Positions 12,136 to 24,935 of a DNA stretch of 64,000 bases are shown here, in pieces. Source of the DNA: Cokeromyces recurvatus (lineage: Eukaryota > Mucoromycota > Mucoromycetes > Mucorales > Mucoraceae). The DNA is taken from the NCBI RefSeq assembly GCF_025118155.1, contig NW_026251398.1:310001-374000 (forward strand), read 5' to 3'. Each line of letters opens with the position of its first letter. Within the stretch, counting starts at the first letter, position 1. The notes below the pieces were generated by a model. That model ran no database searches. It saw nothing but the letters and a program-made list of their open reading frames with translations, and was not told the origin of the DNA. The position numbers and the translations under genes were made by a program.

Positions 12136-12902
12136 AATTATTTGTTAGCTAAAAATAGTAAAAAGAGGGTCATGATCCAATTAGTCAGTAGCTTTATTAG
12201 GTAATAAAAGATTACTATTTCCCAGAAGCAACCAATCGTGGAGGTTGATCATTATGTGCTTTCTTTCACAATCTTATTTAATGAGAAACGTGAAAACTCT
12301 AAAATGAAACCATACTCTCAGGGGTTGAACATTTACAGTAGCCACTATCCTCATCACTTTACTGGAAAATCATTCTATAAATTTGAGTGTATATCCGTCA
12401 CTCCCTCCCTCCTTTTTATTATTTATTTAAACAGAGCTTTTCCCTCTCTGCTGCTGCTTATATAAACTGATACAAAGCTCTTTTTATTTCAAGGTGTAGA
12501 GGGACAAAAAGAAAAAAAAAAGGCATTTAATAGAGAATCATTAAAGGAAAAAAAAAAAAGATTGCTTGATAATTATATTTATTTTAGTAGAAAGAAATCA
12601 GGATAAAGTATATGCTTATTATTAATAATACTCCTGTTTTGTGAACAATAAAAGAATGACACTCCATTCATTTAAGCTTAATAGGCCATTTTATTACATA
12701 CAAAATTGTTCACTTCCTTCAATAATAGTGCTGGTGTAAAATGAAGTAAATAAAAACCTGGAACTAGTGATATTAAATACTTATTTTATTTTTTTTTTAT
12801 TTTTATTTTTTTATTTTTACATAGGTATACATTTATACAAATATTTTATTTACAAGACTTCAGGTAAATAAATATTTTTTTTTTTCCTTAGAAAAAGAGA
12901 AA
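10987..12902. other. intergenic, AT-rich
   Basis: No supported gene. An open frame of 129 codons at 11175-11564 is hydrophobic and AT-driven without a recognisable domain. The stretch also holds a poly-T run of about 49 at 12080-12128. The last 20 bases precede the stop of the CLASP gene, read from the other strand. Confidence 0.5.
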
Positions 12903-15900
12903 CTAAGACTGTTTGTTGATATAGTGTCTTAGTAGAGTTATTTTCTCCAGACGTAGGTCATTCAGATATGTGGAGATGAAATTTTCACCTAACACTCTGT
13001 AAATTCCTACCATTGCATCTTTGCTTGCTGCTCGTACATATACATCAGAATGATTGTAACTCTATAGTTATTTATAAAAGAAGAATATTAATAAATATGA
13101 TATTAATGATCAAGTAAAATCTCTATTACATCTACTAAAATTTCTGCTAGTCCCTTGTCTAAAAACGAAGATAGATTTGCAGCTGCTACTTTTGTTGCAA
13201 TAATGCTTATTTCGGTAAGCAATACACCTAATGGAATTGATTTATCTAAGCTTATACAGCTAGCACTATATTGCTGTGCCAACTGCAAGCTTATATCTGG
13301 ACTAAAATTTGAGAATAATGAATTTAGAATATTTTTTGCTGTATATGAAATCTAAAAAAAAAAAAAAAAAAAAAGTTAATGATTTTTAATTTCATTTTGC
13401 TTATTTTCTTCACGTACCACACAGTCGTTATCCTCTAGTATATCTAAAATCATAGAGCATAGCTCTTGGATGATTATACATTCATTATTTTGACCTTCTT
13501 TCTTAAAGATCTGATTTTCCAATTGTTTGAATAGTAGAGATTGACTAGTCAATAACTTTTGAATAATTTTCAGTGCTCTTAAATGACAGTCTTTTACTGG
13601 CTTAGATTGGATATAGTCAATTAACTGTTGCAACAAAGGGAAAAGCAAGTTCTGTTCGGTTTTCTTTTTCCATACAGATAGGAGTGACCATTCAATTTTA
13701 TAAAGCATTTGAATATCTATATTTTCAGGATTTATCTTGGACGTATTTATAAAAACTTGAAGTAAATCCTCGTAGTTATCGTTATGTTTCATCACTTTTT
13801 GTTGTTTTCTTCTTCGCGATTCTTCTTGTTCAAGTTCTTGTTTATCTAAAGCAGTACTTGATGATCTCTTATTGCTAGCTTGAGGAACAGAATTAACGAT
13901 AGTATTATTATTCAAATCTGGTCCTGGGTTTATTATAGGGTTGCTTGAAGTAAAGTCATCTACGTTACGATTTGTTTGTTCACATTTTGCTACGGTTATA
14001 GTTTCCTATAATTAAATAAATAATAAAATTAAGATCAGTTAATAAAGTAAAGATTATATAGCTTTCTTACCTTTTGAGCAACTTTATTGTTAGGTTCTTT
14101 TTCTTCTTTCACTATTGTCTGTGACTGTGATGCAACAAGAGAAGCTTCCTGTGATGCAACAAGAGAAGCTTCCTGTGATGCAACAAGAGAAGCTTCTTGT
14201 GATGCAACAAGAGAAGCTTCTTGTGATGCATTAAGAGAAGCTTCTCTTGTTGCATTATGACTAGCACAAGTATCTTTTTGTTGCTCGTTTGTGCTTCTAT
14301 CTACTATTGAAATATCATTATTTACTATTGATAGTTCTGGTGATTGCTGCATGATCAGATTATCTGTATTAGATTCGTTATTGTTTGAAGTTATGGTAGT
14401 AGTGGTATCTTGTATACTGTAATCATCTTCATAAAAAGCATTATTATCATTTGTATTAGTCTTGGTATCATTGCTTTCAATTTGTTCATTCATATCTGAC
14501 ATGAATTCATTTTCTTCTTTAGGCTCAAATGAAGACGTCTGTTTCAAACTTAAGAATGCACTTAGCAAATTCATTTGGAACTTGTTAAGTGTGATAGTCA
14601 CTTCTTGAAATATATGCTCATTAATGGCCTTTAAATAGTTAGTCATATTAGATAAATAGCTAGTTTCTTTTTCTGATGTATGCGGAATATTCATTATAGT
14701 ATCTACAAGTAAATGCATATACAATCGTACATTTGCCTCTTTTTTGAACCAATCGGTTATAGGTTCATTGTTCAATGAAATATTTAGCCATTTGGAACCC
14801 TCTAAAAGTAATTCTTGATCTTCATGATTATTATCTAAGACAACATCATTCATCCATTCAAGTATGCCACATTGTAAATAATCTAGTTCCGAAAGAGTAA
14901 ATTGTTGTTGTTGTTGTTGTTGTTGTTTATTAATAGTGGCTATATCTAATTGATTCACTGTATTTTTTCCTTTCATATTGTTTACAGATTTTAAAATATT
15001 TAATAACTCTTCAGGAAGAGAAGGATGATGACGTTTTAAGAATAACTTCATTCTTTCAAGTCCTTTGCTATAGAGTTTTAATATAGACTTATTCTTTTGG
15101 GAATCACCATTAGCCTTTAATTCTTGATCAGCAATGATCAAATATGGAATAAAGCTCTTTAAGGGTACGCAAAGAACAAAAACACCAGCAAGAGATTCCC
15201 AGCTCATCAGCGCCTTATATAGCTTCTCTTTATTGTTGCTTATTGTCTGACGAGGTAGTTTTATCATTCTTTTCAACAAATGTTCAATAATATCCTTTGA
15301 TGGAACACATGTAGGTAATGTAGATAAGGAGGATGGTTTATAGATGATATCCTGAAGCTTCTCTGAAAGCACTTGAAGGCCTTTACAGTTGTTGGCAGGA
15401 TCACGACTTTTTAACATGGTTAAAATACGAGATGCAGAAATAGCAAACTTGTTACGTGGTTCAGATTGAGCGCGTCTTGGAGGAATAGTTGATGCAGCTT
15501 GAATTGTCTTTACTTTATGAGAAATATCTGTAGGTGGAGTTGATACATTAGATGTAGAAGATAAACGGCCTTTAACAGACTTTTCATCGTCTACATTTAT
15601 CAATTTAGTTATGGTTTCTGTTGATTGAGCAGAGTATTCTGATGAAGATTCTGGCCCAAAAGGACTATGATCAGAAGGAGACCTTTTTAATATAGGATGA
15701 TTTGAAGTTGATGATGAAGGTTGAGATGACGATAACGCCTTGGAGGTATTATTTGCTATTTTTGATGAAGGAGAAGATAAGGATGAAAGTGATTTTGAGC
15801 GAGCTCCAAGTGTGTAAGGTGAATATCTTCTAGACGTTTTTGATGTAGCTGTAGCTGTATTGGGAATCTTTAGTTGGCGTTGCATGGTAACATCGAATGT

Positions 15901-15973
15901 TTTAGTTAACCTAAAAATACAAATTAAATTATAAATTATTATATAAATAAATATGTATTTTTTTTATTTATTT

Positions 15974-16022
<49 letters not shown>

Positions 16023-16879
16023 ATTTAACTCAACTTACTTTTGTGCCTGTATTGGCCAGTATGTACCATAAATTGTATAAATCTGTTTAGAAACATCCCT
16101 AACAGCTGGGGAAGCATCTACTAAGCCCTTCATTAAGAAATTATTAATATGCAAGTTTACTTCAGGCTTTTCAATGATAGATTGAACTGTCTCTTTTGAT
16201 CCATGAGTTGAAAGCATTGTTTTCAAACAATTTGCTGAAAATTGACGAACTTGAGTACTTTTATCATTAATTGTTTTACAGAGCATAACAAAAATTCTGC
16301 TGTAAAAATTTGTAAATAAGAAAAACATATTTGCAGCTTCAAGGACTTTAGAAGCAATCAGCTTTTTAGAGTTATTGCTGAGCTTTAATAAGTTGATTAC
16401 AATTATTTCCATTGTATAAAGATCAAGACCATATCCTATAGCTTTGCCAATATCTGAAATTAAGGATAAGCCCTCAATTACTACTGAACTTCTTAAGGTA
16501 TCAATCTATAATTATTTACTTTAGTTTAATACATGAACTATTGAATTTTATGTATAACTTACTGATTTAATGTAACTATATATTCCGTCATGAAGACATT
16601 TGGTAATGTTAGCTCTCCATTTGCGTAAATAGTCTTCATTGTTGAGGAGAGAACGTAAATCGCGTACTGCTTTATCTCTTTTGTTCCAGTTTTCCTCATT
16701 TTCTTTCTCCTCAAAAAGCTTGTTGGTGTCACTAAAAAATGCTTCAAGTTCTTTCAAAGAATTGATCTATAATTGAATTATGATCATTTACAGATCTTAT
16801 TTAGTTGATGTACATATGAGGAAAGAATATGTATATTTATGTATAAAATAAAAGCATATACCTTAATGTTGTTAGTCAT
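12903..16879 (-). CDS. CLASP-family microtubule-associated protein
   Basis: This is a regulator of microtubule rescue and spindle stability (CLASP/Stu1/Cls1 type). Seven exons close in frame: 16879-16862, 16766-16563, 16505-16039, 15910-14071, 14005-13418, 13351-13130 and 13061-12903, giving about 1165 residues. The N-terminal exons give the CLASP TOG region (FFSDTNKLFEEKENEENWNK, then DKAVRDLRSLL). The C-terminal exon matches the conserved CLASP end (DAMVGIYRVLGENF, LRLEKITLLRHYI). Residues of about 240-400 are Ser/Arg-rich and basic. STIPPRR near residue 370 fits the SxIP motif for EB1 binding. A Gln run and a run of QEASLVAS repeats interrupt the middle. Intron 5 carries a poly(A/T) tract. 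The first exon codes only six residues, so its start is the least certain point. Confidence 0.92.
14129..14245 (-). repeat. 24-bp coding minisatellite in the CLASP gene
   Basis: About five near-identical 24-bp units (GATGCAACAAGAGAAGCTTC plus four bases) encode tandem QEASLVAS on the minus strand. Units differ by single bases, and the outermost one reads REASLNAS. The insert lies in the low-complexity linker before the C-terminal domain. Confidence 0.9.
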
Positions 16880-19800
16880 GATTTCAAATTTAAAGTAAAT
16901 AAATAAATAAATAAAGAAATAAATAAAGAAAGATAAAGCAATCGATTTTCTTTATTTTATTTTATTTTATTTTATATGTGAATATAATATTTTTTTTTTC
17001 TTTTTCTTTTTTTTTTTTTCAGCTCAACTCCTTATAAAAGGGGCATTTGCTGAATTTTAAAAATGACATACACATGGACCAAGCATCGGTTTCTAATCTT
17101 TTGTTACACATATCCTTTTGTTTGTTGTTAATTATCAATAGATACTTTTGATACAAGTTAATTTCTATGCGATATACACACACATAGTTAATAAGTTCCT
17201 TTCTTAAAAGAAACAAAGGATGTAAATGACATTTGTTTCTAACGTATAGAAGAAATAAAAAATAAAAATAAAAGTGTTAATATAGCAGAACGGTAGTTTT
17301 TTGTTTATTTATTTATTATCTTTAACATACATGTGTAACTATTAATTTGTATAAATCTAGGCATTTAAACTTATTAGCTTATCTTTATGACAAGGATCAA
17401 CATGTTACATTATGTATTAAATAATCAGACCCCCCTCCCTAAAGAAAAAAAAAAAGAAAACTAGAAAAGTATTTATTACCTCAGCACTCAACAATAGCTT
17501 AGTTTTTCTCGTACTCAGGAATTGTAAAGGGTTTGCTTTAGATAATATTTGCGTGTTATCATATATACAGCATGCATTTGTAGAGTACAACAAGAATCAT
17601 TACTAATAACAGCATGTGAAAGATGATAAGACTAACTATTTGTGTAAGCTTATTGAAACGATTATGACATCAAATAAATACATATTATATGTAGTACACT
17701 AGATAATAAACCGGAATCTATTCTGTACTTGGCTATGTCTAAAGCAATATGTTAACTTCAAATTAGTTCTATTCTTATAAAGGCAACTGTGCCTATTTAT
17801 CTACAAGTTCAAGGTAAATATGATCATTTCGTTTAAACATTTTTATGATGTCTGTACTCATATCTTTATATCATATCAACTCAATTATATGTCTTTACAT
17901 ATAAATAGAGTTTTATATGATATCATGAACTTGAGCAGCTTTTTTTTTTTCATATATTGGTATATAAAAGTAAATAATAGACTCAAGAAAAAGAAAAGAA
18001 GCAACAACGACCATTCATATCAATAAAAGAAAGGTGATATTCTATATTCAATTTATGCCATTAGGACATACTTTGTAATTTATAGACAATAATCTATGAT
18101 TGTACCTTCTAATTAAACTGAATTGATAATAGTATCAATATGAACTTTTCTATTCTATTCGTTATCAGTCTTCTTAAACCAAGTTGTTCAGTATACAACT
18201 ATAACTAATGCATTAACTTTATAGATTTAGAAAAGACAATTTCTTTTGCAATTATGTTTTACATGTCTTTAGTTTTATTTATTCTATGATAATAGTTTAC
18301 TGCTTATGTTCCTTTAGTTGTAAGAAAAAGAAAAAAAAAAGAAAAGAAAAGAAAGAAAGGATATCTCTATTCTGAAATCTTACATATTGTGAGAGGAAAT
18401 CTAATATTGTTGTTGTTGATCTTTTGGTAGTCGAATAAGTGCAAATACATGTATTAACCGATACATGCTATGGAGCGTATAATAGCAATATGATTGATAA
18501 TTACTACATTAAAATAAACTATAATCTTATTGTATTTATATAATCTAAATAAATATTATTATCTTTATGCGATTATACTTTTTAATTACACTTTAGAATT
18601 TATATATAAATACTACTATTTAGTTATTGCATATATATAATATTTTGTTACCAGTAAATCAACGACATTTTGATTATATTAAGAGATGCAGTATTAATAT
18701 TTGATCAGAATACTATCTTTATACACCATATAACTATTGTATGCTATGCTAATGCTTTTTATTCTTTATTTATTTTATTTTTGAAATGCGGGTTAAATGA
18801 AAGGATTATAAAAGCCACTGAATTGCCATCTGGCTAAAAATTTACTAAATAGGTTATCATTAAGGATAGGAGATTCAGAGATGATTGGGGCAAGGGAATT
18901 TGTTATTATCAGTTTGCCAAATTGGTATTTTGAAGGAACCTTTGAAATTGGCTTCATAAAAAGGAAGCAATCGTGCTGCAGGGTTAGTAGTATCATGATG
19001 AGCTAATTTACCAATCTATACCTCAAGGGATACTGTCTCAAAAGTCATATCATCAGATAATACAGGAGCTTTCCAACAACGAATTTTGAATGTGCATAGC
19101 CCATTAGTACAGCAACATGAGAATTTAAGCACTGAAGGAATTTCAGTAATTATTCCCACTATTTGAAAGAGCTAAAGCAGATACACTTGAGATGAAATGA
19201 ACATAGATAGGTTTTATCTCTCAATTAGAGAACTTGATCAACTTATAAAAAGGTGAAATGCATCCTCTATCATAATAATCAATCGCTATGTTAAAGTCAA
19301 GGTTCTAAGCACAGTGTTGAATAATGGTGATTTTCTGTTTGAGTTGATGATAGCGGTTTTCACTAAAGCCAAGATAGATATTATTGAAACACATTAGAAA
19401 TAGCTCTGCACAATATGTAGAGAGAAGAGAAACATCTAAAGATCGAGACTCACTCAAATTCCATAGTCAATTTTATAATATAAGTATACATTGGTGAGTA
19501 TGATAAACGTTTTCGAATTATTTCTGTATAATCAAATTTTGAATTTAAATGGTTACGGAGAACACAATTTATTGCATGGCATATAGCGTTTTATATACCG
19601 AATTTTCATCTTCAAGCACGACTAAATGAGAATATTAGCGTAGCAGTGACACTTGTCAGAAACGAAAGTAGAAGTTGAGAAGTTATAGAAAAGAGGCCAG
19701 GAAAAAATATGAGTTCTAGAGGAGATATTCATTTTACACTCTAACGTCAAAGAGTTAGGATTCACTGAAGTTGGAAAGGACACAGTACTTCCTATCGATG

Positions 19801-20885
19801 ACAAGTGCCTTAATGATGGGTTATTGAAATTATTAAAGACGCTAAGGGACATTTTCTCTGTCTTTGTGGAAACAAATCTTTCTTAAATCAGTCAGCTAGT
19901 TTCTGCGGGGTTTCTTATAATAGGTGAGGAGAAAATAAAATGGTAGTTAATTAAATCAATGTAATGTTAACTAAAATAAATTCAACCAAGCATACACTCG
20001 TTCCAATGCCAAAGGGCGGTTTTTGGTATCCCTACTTGAACTCACTATGCCTGAGGATATACTGACTGACCAATACAGACACAGTATGACTTTGATTACA
20101 ACGATCTAGTTTGCCATCTGGAAGTACTACTGGAAGTTATGTATTCACAATACATCGTTTGTGGCCGATGGAAGATAGGAGCTTAATCCTCTGAACTTGG
20201 AGTCTTTCCATAATCGGCACTAGCTCTTCAGTTAATCTAATCGGTGATTATTGGATTAATATTGTCTATTACATACTTCTGATGACTTAATAAAAAAAAA
20301 AAGAAAAAACTCAAAATCCTGTAACAATATAATGTGTTAACTATTTTTTTCTAATTGTTTAGTATCTGCAATTCTGTAGTGACAATTTAGTTTCCTTCTC
20401 GCCTTTGCATAGAAATATCTTTTATATTTAGCTTCAACTACTGCAATATTGATCTTACTTTCTATATAGCTTCTGCTACTCTTAATTAGCTTGATGATAG
20501 ATAATAAATGAAGATGCTTGTATTTGTTATAACAGATAACTTTTTATTTTATTTTATTTTTTATTTTATTTTTTTTTTTTACTCCAGTATCAAAATAACA
20601 AATATTTGTTACATAATAAATCCATTTATCCCTACTTGGTCTACAAGTTAATATGTATATTTTAAATAAATAACTTTGAAATATTTCAAGTATTAAGCGT
20701 ATATAGTAGACTATGTTATTTTAATGAAAAATCAACAATAAATATTCCCTAATTATCTAACTACTGTTATCTGGCCTAATTAATGAGTTATTGATTTGCA
20801 TTTGGAAATCTGTGGCAATTTAATTAGGGTATTTATTTTGAAGTTGTCACACAAACTTGTTACTTTTACGTGCCCCTCCAACTTC
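16880..20885. other. 4 kb gene-free region
   Basis: No supported gene. Poly-T and TTTAT runs dominate 16950-17020. From 18790 to 20230 base composition is more gene-like and short open stretches occur in several frames, for example GKDTVLPIDDKCLNDGLLKL on the plus strand near 19780, but stops interrupt everywhere. This may be a badly decayed gene or transposon; I could not assign it. Confidence 0.45.
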
Positions 20886-21196
20886 CTAGCCTTTTTCTTT
20901 ATAGTTATCAATATGTGGTCCTTGTAGCTCATCGATGGCTTGATATGATTCTTTGATTAGTTGCTAACAAAAGATATTAATGGTAAATAAAATGTCAAAA
21001 TATGGATTCAAGTATATCTTACTCTGAAGAATCAAAATAGATCAATCAACTTTCTCGATTTTTCCTCTGACGTTTTTGATTCTGTTGGCACTTCGACTGA
21101 GCAAATACAGTTGGTCACATAAATCTTGCTTGCTGGCATAAATGCTCTCCAAATCCTGATCTTTGTTGCTGTAAAACACCGTAAAATAAAAAGAGC

Positions 21197-21234
<38 letters not shown>

Positions 21235-21500
21235 AAAATTTCAATATCGCCATAGTAGAACTTTCGCAGCATGATGACAAGGCCGTACCCAGCCTTGATA
21301 TAATCTTGAGTTTCCTTTGGGTCATTTTGTTGAAGTAAGGGGCCTGTTGTTTCCAAGATTACTATTTCGATCTCACTTTCTATATATTTGAAATGAATAC
21401 CATCAGCACTATAGAAATGTCGATTGACATTATAGATCGACTTTAGTTTTTCGGATACAGCGTCTAATCTCTTTTCAACCCAATGAAAACTTAGTCTTCT
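20886..21500 (-). pseudogene. uncharacterised family, decayed copy 2
   Basis: This is the C-terminal half of the same kind of protein as 7999-9241. It reads FHWVEKRLDAVSEKLKSIYN, then SADGIHFKYIESEIEIVILE, TTGPLLQQNDPKETQDYIKA and GYGLVIMLRKFYYGDIEIF. A poly-A run follows (21200-21233 as T on the plus strand), then KIRIWRAFMPASKIYVTNC. After a likely intron (about 20967-21025) comes QLIKESYQAIDELQGPHIDN, with a stop at 20886. The block from ADG to YG aligns with ADGVVRLQEAHDIEICVVEV in copy 1. The 5' half is missing, frames change across the poly-A run, and the final exon stops early relative to copy 1. Function is unknown. Confidence 0.6.
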
Positions 21501-21714
21501 GAATTACTTTTGATAACGAGTTCAGAATTCGCCATAGAATATAGTAGTTATAACTTATTTCGTTATTATAAACATCACTATCGTCAATAAACAATCCATT
21601 GACGCTATAACTAGGAAAGTTAAATAGATGCTACAGGATCTGAATGATCGATTAAAGACTTTCAATGACTGCAGAACGGCATGAAAAAATTTCATGAATG
21701 GATTGTTTAACTTA

Positions 21715-21745
21715 CAGTAACTCACAAAAGTGTGGCAGTGTTTCG
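21715..21745 (+). repeat. left terminal inverted repeat of Tc1-like element
   Basis: It begins CAGTAACTCACAAAAGTGTG after a TA. About 25 of the first 30 bases match the reverse complement of the right end at 25226-25256. Confidence 0.75.
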
Positions 21746-21984
21746 GAATTTCAAGTAATTTATGCAAATCCGCAATAACTGATCATCTATTTATTAAGCA
21801 AAATGCTATAGAGTACATACTAGCGGAATGGCAGAAGTCTCCTCCTTCTGATGATGCCTATAACATATATGCACCATATGCTATTTTTATTGCAAAAATA
21901 ATGTTAACAGCTACATGTATATAGATTTTATGCAAATAGTTTTTTTTGAGAAATGAAATGAACAACGTACCTTTAATGTTTAGT

Positions 21985-22609
21985 ACTTAATAGCAGCACC
22001 TTTTACTTTCAGTACTGCTTCAACACGTCTTGGCATGCTTTCTATGTGTTTTAAGTATAGTTCAGCTGTAACTTGAATTGTACCAACCATCAGCAACTCG
22101 TTCTCATAACTCATCCATGTTTTGTTTTTTTGGTGACCTATCATAGGCAGTAAGCTTGCACGTCATATTAAACCAAAGGTTTTCAATTGGATTTAAATCA
22201 AGCAAGTAATGATGACTATTCAAGGATATTTACTTTATTTTTATTGAACCAATTTTTTGTATATTTGGATGTATGCTTCGGATCATTGTCTTGTTGAAGA
22301 GTTGCATCTTTCTTACAAAGTCCATGGCCCTTAAAAAATATCATATCCTTGATCATGCAAGTTCCGGGCAGCGTCCACTAAAGTGATAAAATGACCAGTA
22401 TAAAATGATTGCGCAATCAATCTACCAAGTAACGGGCTAATCTTCTTTGGTCTACCTTGTTTTACGTTAATCTCAATTTGATTCTCTTTGACAATTTTGC
22501 CAATTGTCCTAGTTGACATGCCCATTGCCTTAGAAACATCTCTATAAGATTCCTTAGCAATAAGTTTTGCTAAAATATCCATCTTTTTAACATAAGGAAT
22601 TGGTCTCAT
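21985..22609 (-). pseudogene. Tc1 transposase relic with internal deletion
   Basis: The N-terminal part (22609-22331) is open for 92 codons. It has the helix-turn-helix DNA-binding region (YRDVSKAMGMSTRTIGKIVK) and the GRPKK hook typical of Tc1 transposases. Directly after it the sequence jumps to KKDATLQQDNDPKHTSKYTK, around the second catalytic Asp, then a frameshifted LDLNPIENLWFNMTCKL. About 150 residues, including the first catalytic Asp, are therefore missing. Further stops follow toward 21985. It is inactive and could not have mobilised its own element. Confidence 0.8.
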
Positions 22610-22740
22610 TCTACTTTATGCAATAATCTATGAGTAATGGGAATAATGTACAAATGTTGTTTAGATTAGTTACGAATTTGAGGAAAAAACGATATTAAAT
22701 AGGAAGTAAACCTCTTTGTTAATTCAATAATGATATTTTA

Positions 22741-22789
22741 GCTGAAGAAATTAGGTTGGGCCACAGAAAAAAAAAATGGGTCGTTTGAA
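22741..22789 (+). repeat. left terminal inverted repeat of nested element
   Basis: It pairs with 24936-24994. The outer 24 bases differ at two or three positions, and the inner TGGGTCGTTTGAA is identical. Five GGACA(C/A) motifs follow between 22797 and 22911, placed like subterminal protein-binding sites. Confidence 0.8.
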
Positions 22790-22940
22790 AATATTTAGGA
22801 CACAAATTTTGAAAATGGGACACTTTTCCAAAATGGATCAGTGCTTTAAAAATAAGACAGCCAAGGAAATTTAGGACACTTATTTAGGACAACTATTTGG
22901 AAACAGGACAAGGATATTTGTAAGGGAACCTTTTTGTCCG

Positions 22941-23008
22941 GTCAACTTTTTCAGGTAAACTTTTTCAGGTAAACTTTTTCAAGTCAACTTTTTCAAGTCA
23001 ACTATTTA
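22941..23008. repeat. tandem 14-bp repeats upstream of the zinc-finger gene
   Basis: About five copies of a unit near GTCAACTTTTTCAG, alternating GGTAAACTTTTTC and AGTCAACTTTTTC, end 64 bp before the ATG at 23072. They may be binding sites in the promoter or subterminal sites of the element (inference). Confidence 0.75.
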
Positions 23009-23071
23009 TGCAAAAAAAGATTTTCACGCTATAAAAAAAAAAAAGAAAAGTTTCTTCTTTCAAAATTCAAA

Positions 23072-24800
23072 ATGGCTACGCCTATATTTTTAACACGATG
23101 CCATGTTTGCAATGATCATGATTTCTCCAGTAGGCGCAAATGTAGAGATCATTATAAATTAAAGCACTCTATAATCATTAAAACAGCAAATCAAGGAAGA
23201 CCACCCAAAGAAACAAATTTGGATTTCATTGAAAAAGTGAATTTCAATTGTCCAGCATGTTCATGGTATTTTAAGACAATCAACGAACTTGGTAGCCATA
23301 TCGATTTACATATTAAAAATCAAAATTATGCTGAAAACTCAAACTTCAAGGAAGACTCAGACTCAGACTCTAAAGACTCAGACTTTGAAGACTCTGAAAT
23401 GAATATGAACCAAGAAGACATTGTTACTGTATCAAATTCTGTGCCAATTTTCAAATCCCAACCAGTTCTAATGGTAATGGAAGATTATAGACGCAACCAT
23501 GATGAAGCCTTATTACATGCATGTCAGCGAGCCAGTGATTCTGAAGAAAACAAAAATCTGGCAAGATATGCTTTAAAAAGTTTAAAATTAGAACCTTTTT
23601 CCATCATAAACGAAGATGGAGAAGAAGAAAACGCTCTCGCACATGTCAATGTCATTACTAAGGCTTCACAATCAAAATCGTCATCTATTATACCTATTAC
23701 TCCAATGAAAAGATCTGCAAACGAAATGGAAAAAATTACCTTATTCTGCAACAATTGTTCAATAATCAATCCTGTACCTTTATACAAATCATTAACATCA
23801 CACGCTCCATATCCTAAACTCTTTGATACACGAAATTACATTGAATTATCTGATGATTTATGCCAGCTTTTAAATCAAGATTGGAAACTCTCACCTCAAA
23901 TGAAGTTTGTTGCAGCACAGTTATTGGCAGGTTGCATATTACAAAACCAACTAAATAGTCAAGTTATTATTGCAAACATTGTCGAAGTTTATGGTCGTAA
24001 AAAAAGCGTTGATATACACCGTGAGCCCTTTGGTACTAAAAAAACAATCAACACTACCAACCTCGTTACCACCTCCTGTTGTGTCTAGATATGATAATGT
24101 TTACCCCGTCACCTTAAATAGTCAACATGGACCTAAACTTGTCATTGGAACTCAAACAATGAATTATTTGGTAACATCCTTTGTCCGTTTGGACAAGGAA
24201 GAAAAACCAAGTGTGGGGGCTGTATCAACATCATTCAAATTGGAAAAATTAGAAGAATCTTTGTCAACAAGAATTTACATCGATAAGTATGTCCTCAACA
24301 AAGCCATGAAATTAGCAGAGAATAAAGACGCTAAAGCTGTGACAAATTATAATATTTTAGACCAGTTAAGACAGGTAAGCACACATTTTAAGTCACCTTC
24401 AACATATTATTTGTGTCGTGCGTCTGGGTTTGTAACTAGAACGCATCAGTGCCAACCGTACTCTATCTTTACATTATCAAACTTTGATCGTGGTCGATGC
24501 CCCTCTGCCGAAATATTCTCAAGTATTGCTGATAACGTTTTGCAATTAGGTGACAAGGGAAGATTGCATAAGAGCGTAGTGGAAAATGGCTTGTCAAGTG
24601 GTAATAAAGAAATCGAAAAAGTCATCAACGAAATTCTCAAGCTTTATGGCGATAATAGACAGTCTATAAGTATTATTGGAAATACTGAATTGAATCCTCT
24701 TTTGGAAAAATTGGCTGCTTTTCACCAATCCTACATCAATTCAGCAAATGATTCAGTAGCAAAGGCTATTACCGACTCATTTCAATTATTCAAAAAGTGA
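23072..24800 (+). CDS. two-zinc-finger protein of unknown function, with frame break
   Basis: Not a recognised family. The first frame (23072-24088) encodes two C2H2 fingers: C-x2-C-x13-H-x4-H at residues of about 9-31, and a classical C-x2-C-x12-H-x3-H at about 62-81. An acidic Ser/Asp stretch and a further C-x2-C pair follow. The second frame, displaced by +1, continues to a stop at 24798-24800 (KKQSTLPTSLPPPVVSRYDN onward, about 250 residues, no known domain). The switch must fall near one of two A7 runs (24000-24006 or 24039-24045). One extra A, an assembly error or real frameshifting are all possible. Joined, the protein would be about 575 residues. No DDE residues are evident. It lies inside the paired inverted repeats, so it is either the element's own protein or a captured gene. 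Confidence 0.7.
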
Positions 24801-24935
24801 AAATACAAGTATAGACTCATGAACATTGTTGAAGAAGATCAAACACTATGATAAAGTTAAATTATATTACATATGCAATGAGGGTTATTTGTTGTTTAAG
24901 CTTAAAATGAATGAATAAAAAAAATTTTAAAGCTG

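Noticed and set aside
18793..19900. Possible further copy of the uncharacterised family
   Set aside because: Short open pieces exist in several frames, but none carries the ADG or YG blocks and stops are too frequent to align.
20150..20250. tRNA-like gene
   Set aside because: No A-box and B-box pair at proper spacing and no cloverleaf could be formed; no tRNA or rRNA was found in the window by eye.
24000..24045. Classical programmed frameshift site in the zinc-finger gene
   Set aside because: The frame needed is +1, and the phase of the A7 run does not fit the usual -1 slippery heptamer; an indel is simpler.
23990..24060. Intron joining the two halves of the zinc-finger gene
   Set aside because: The only GT to AG pair in the interval would give an intron of about 29 bp, shorter than any other here.
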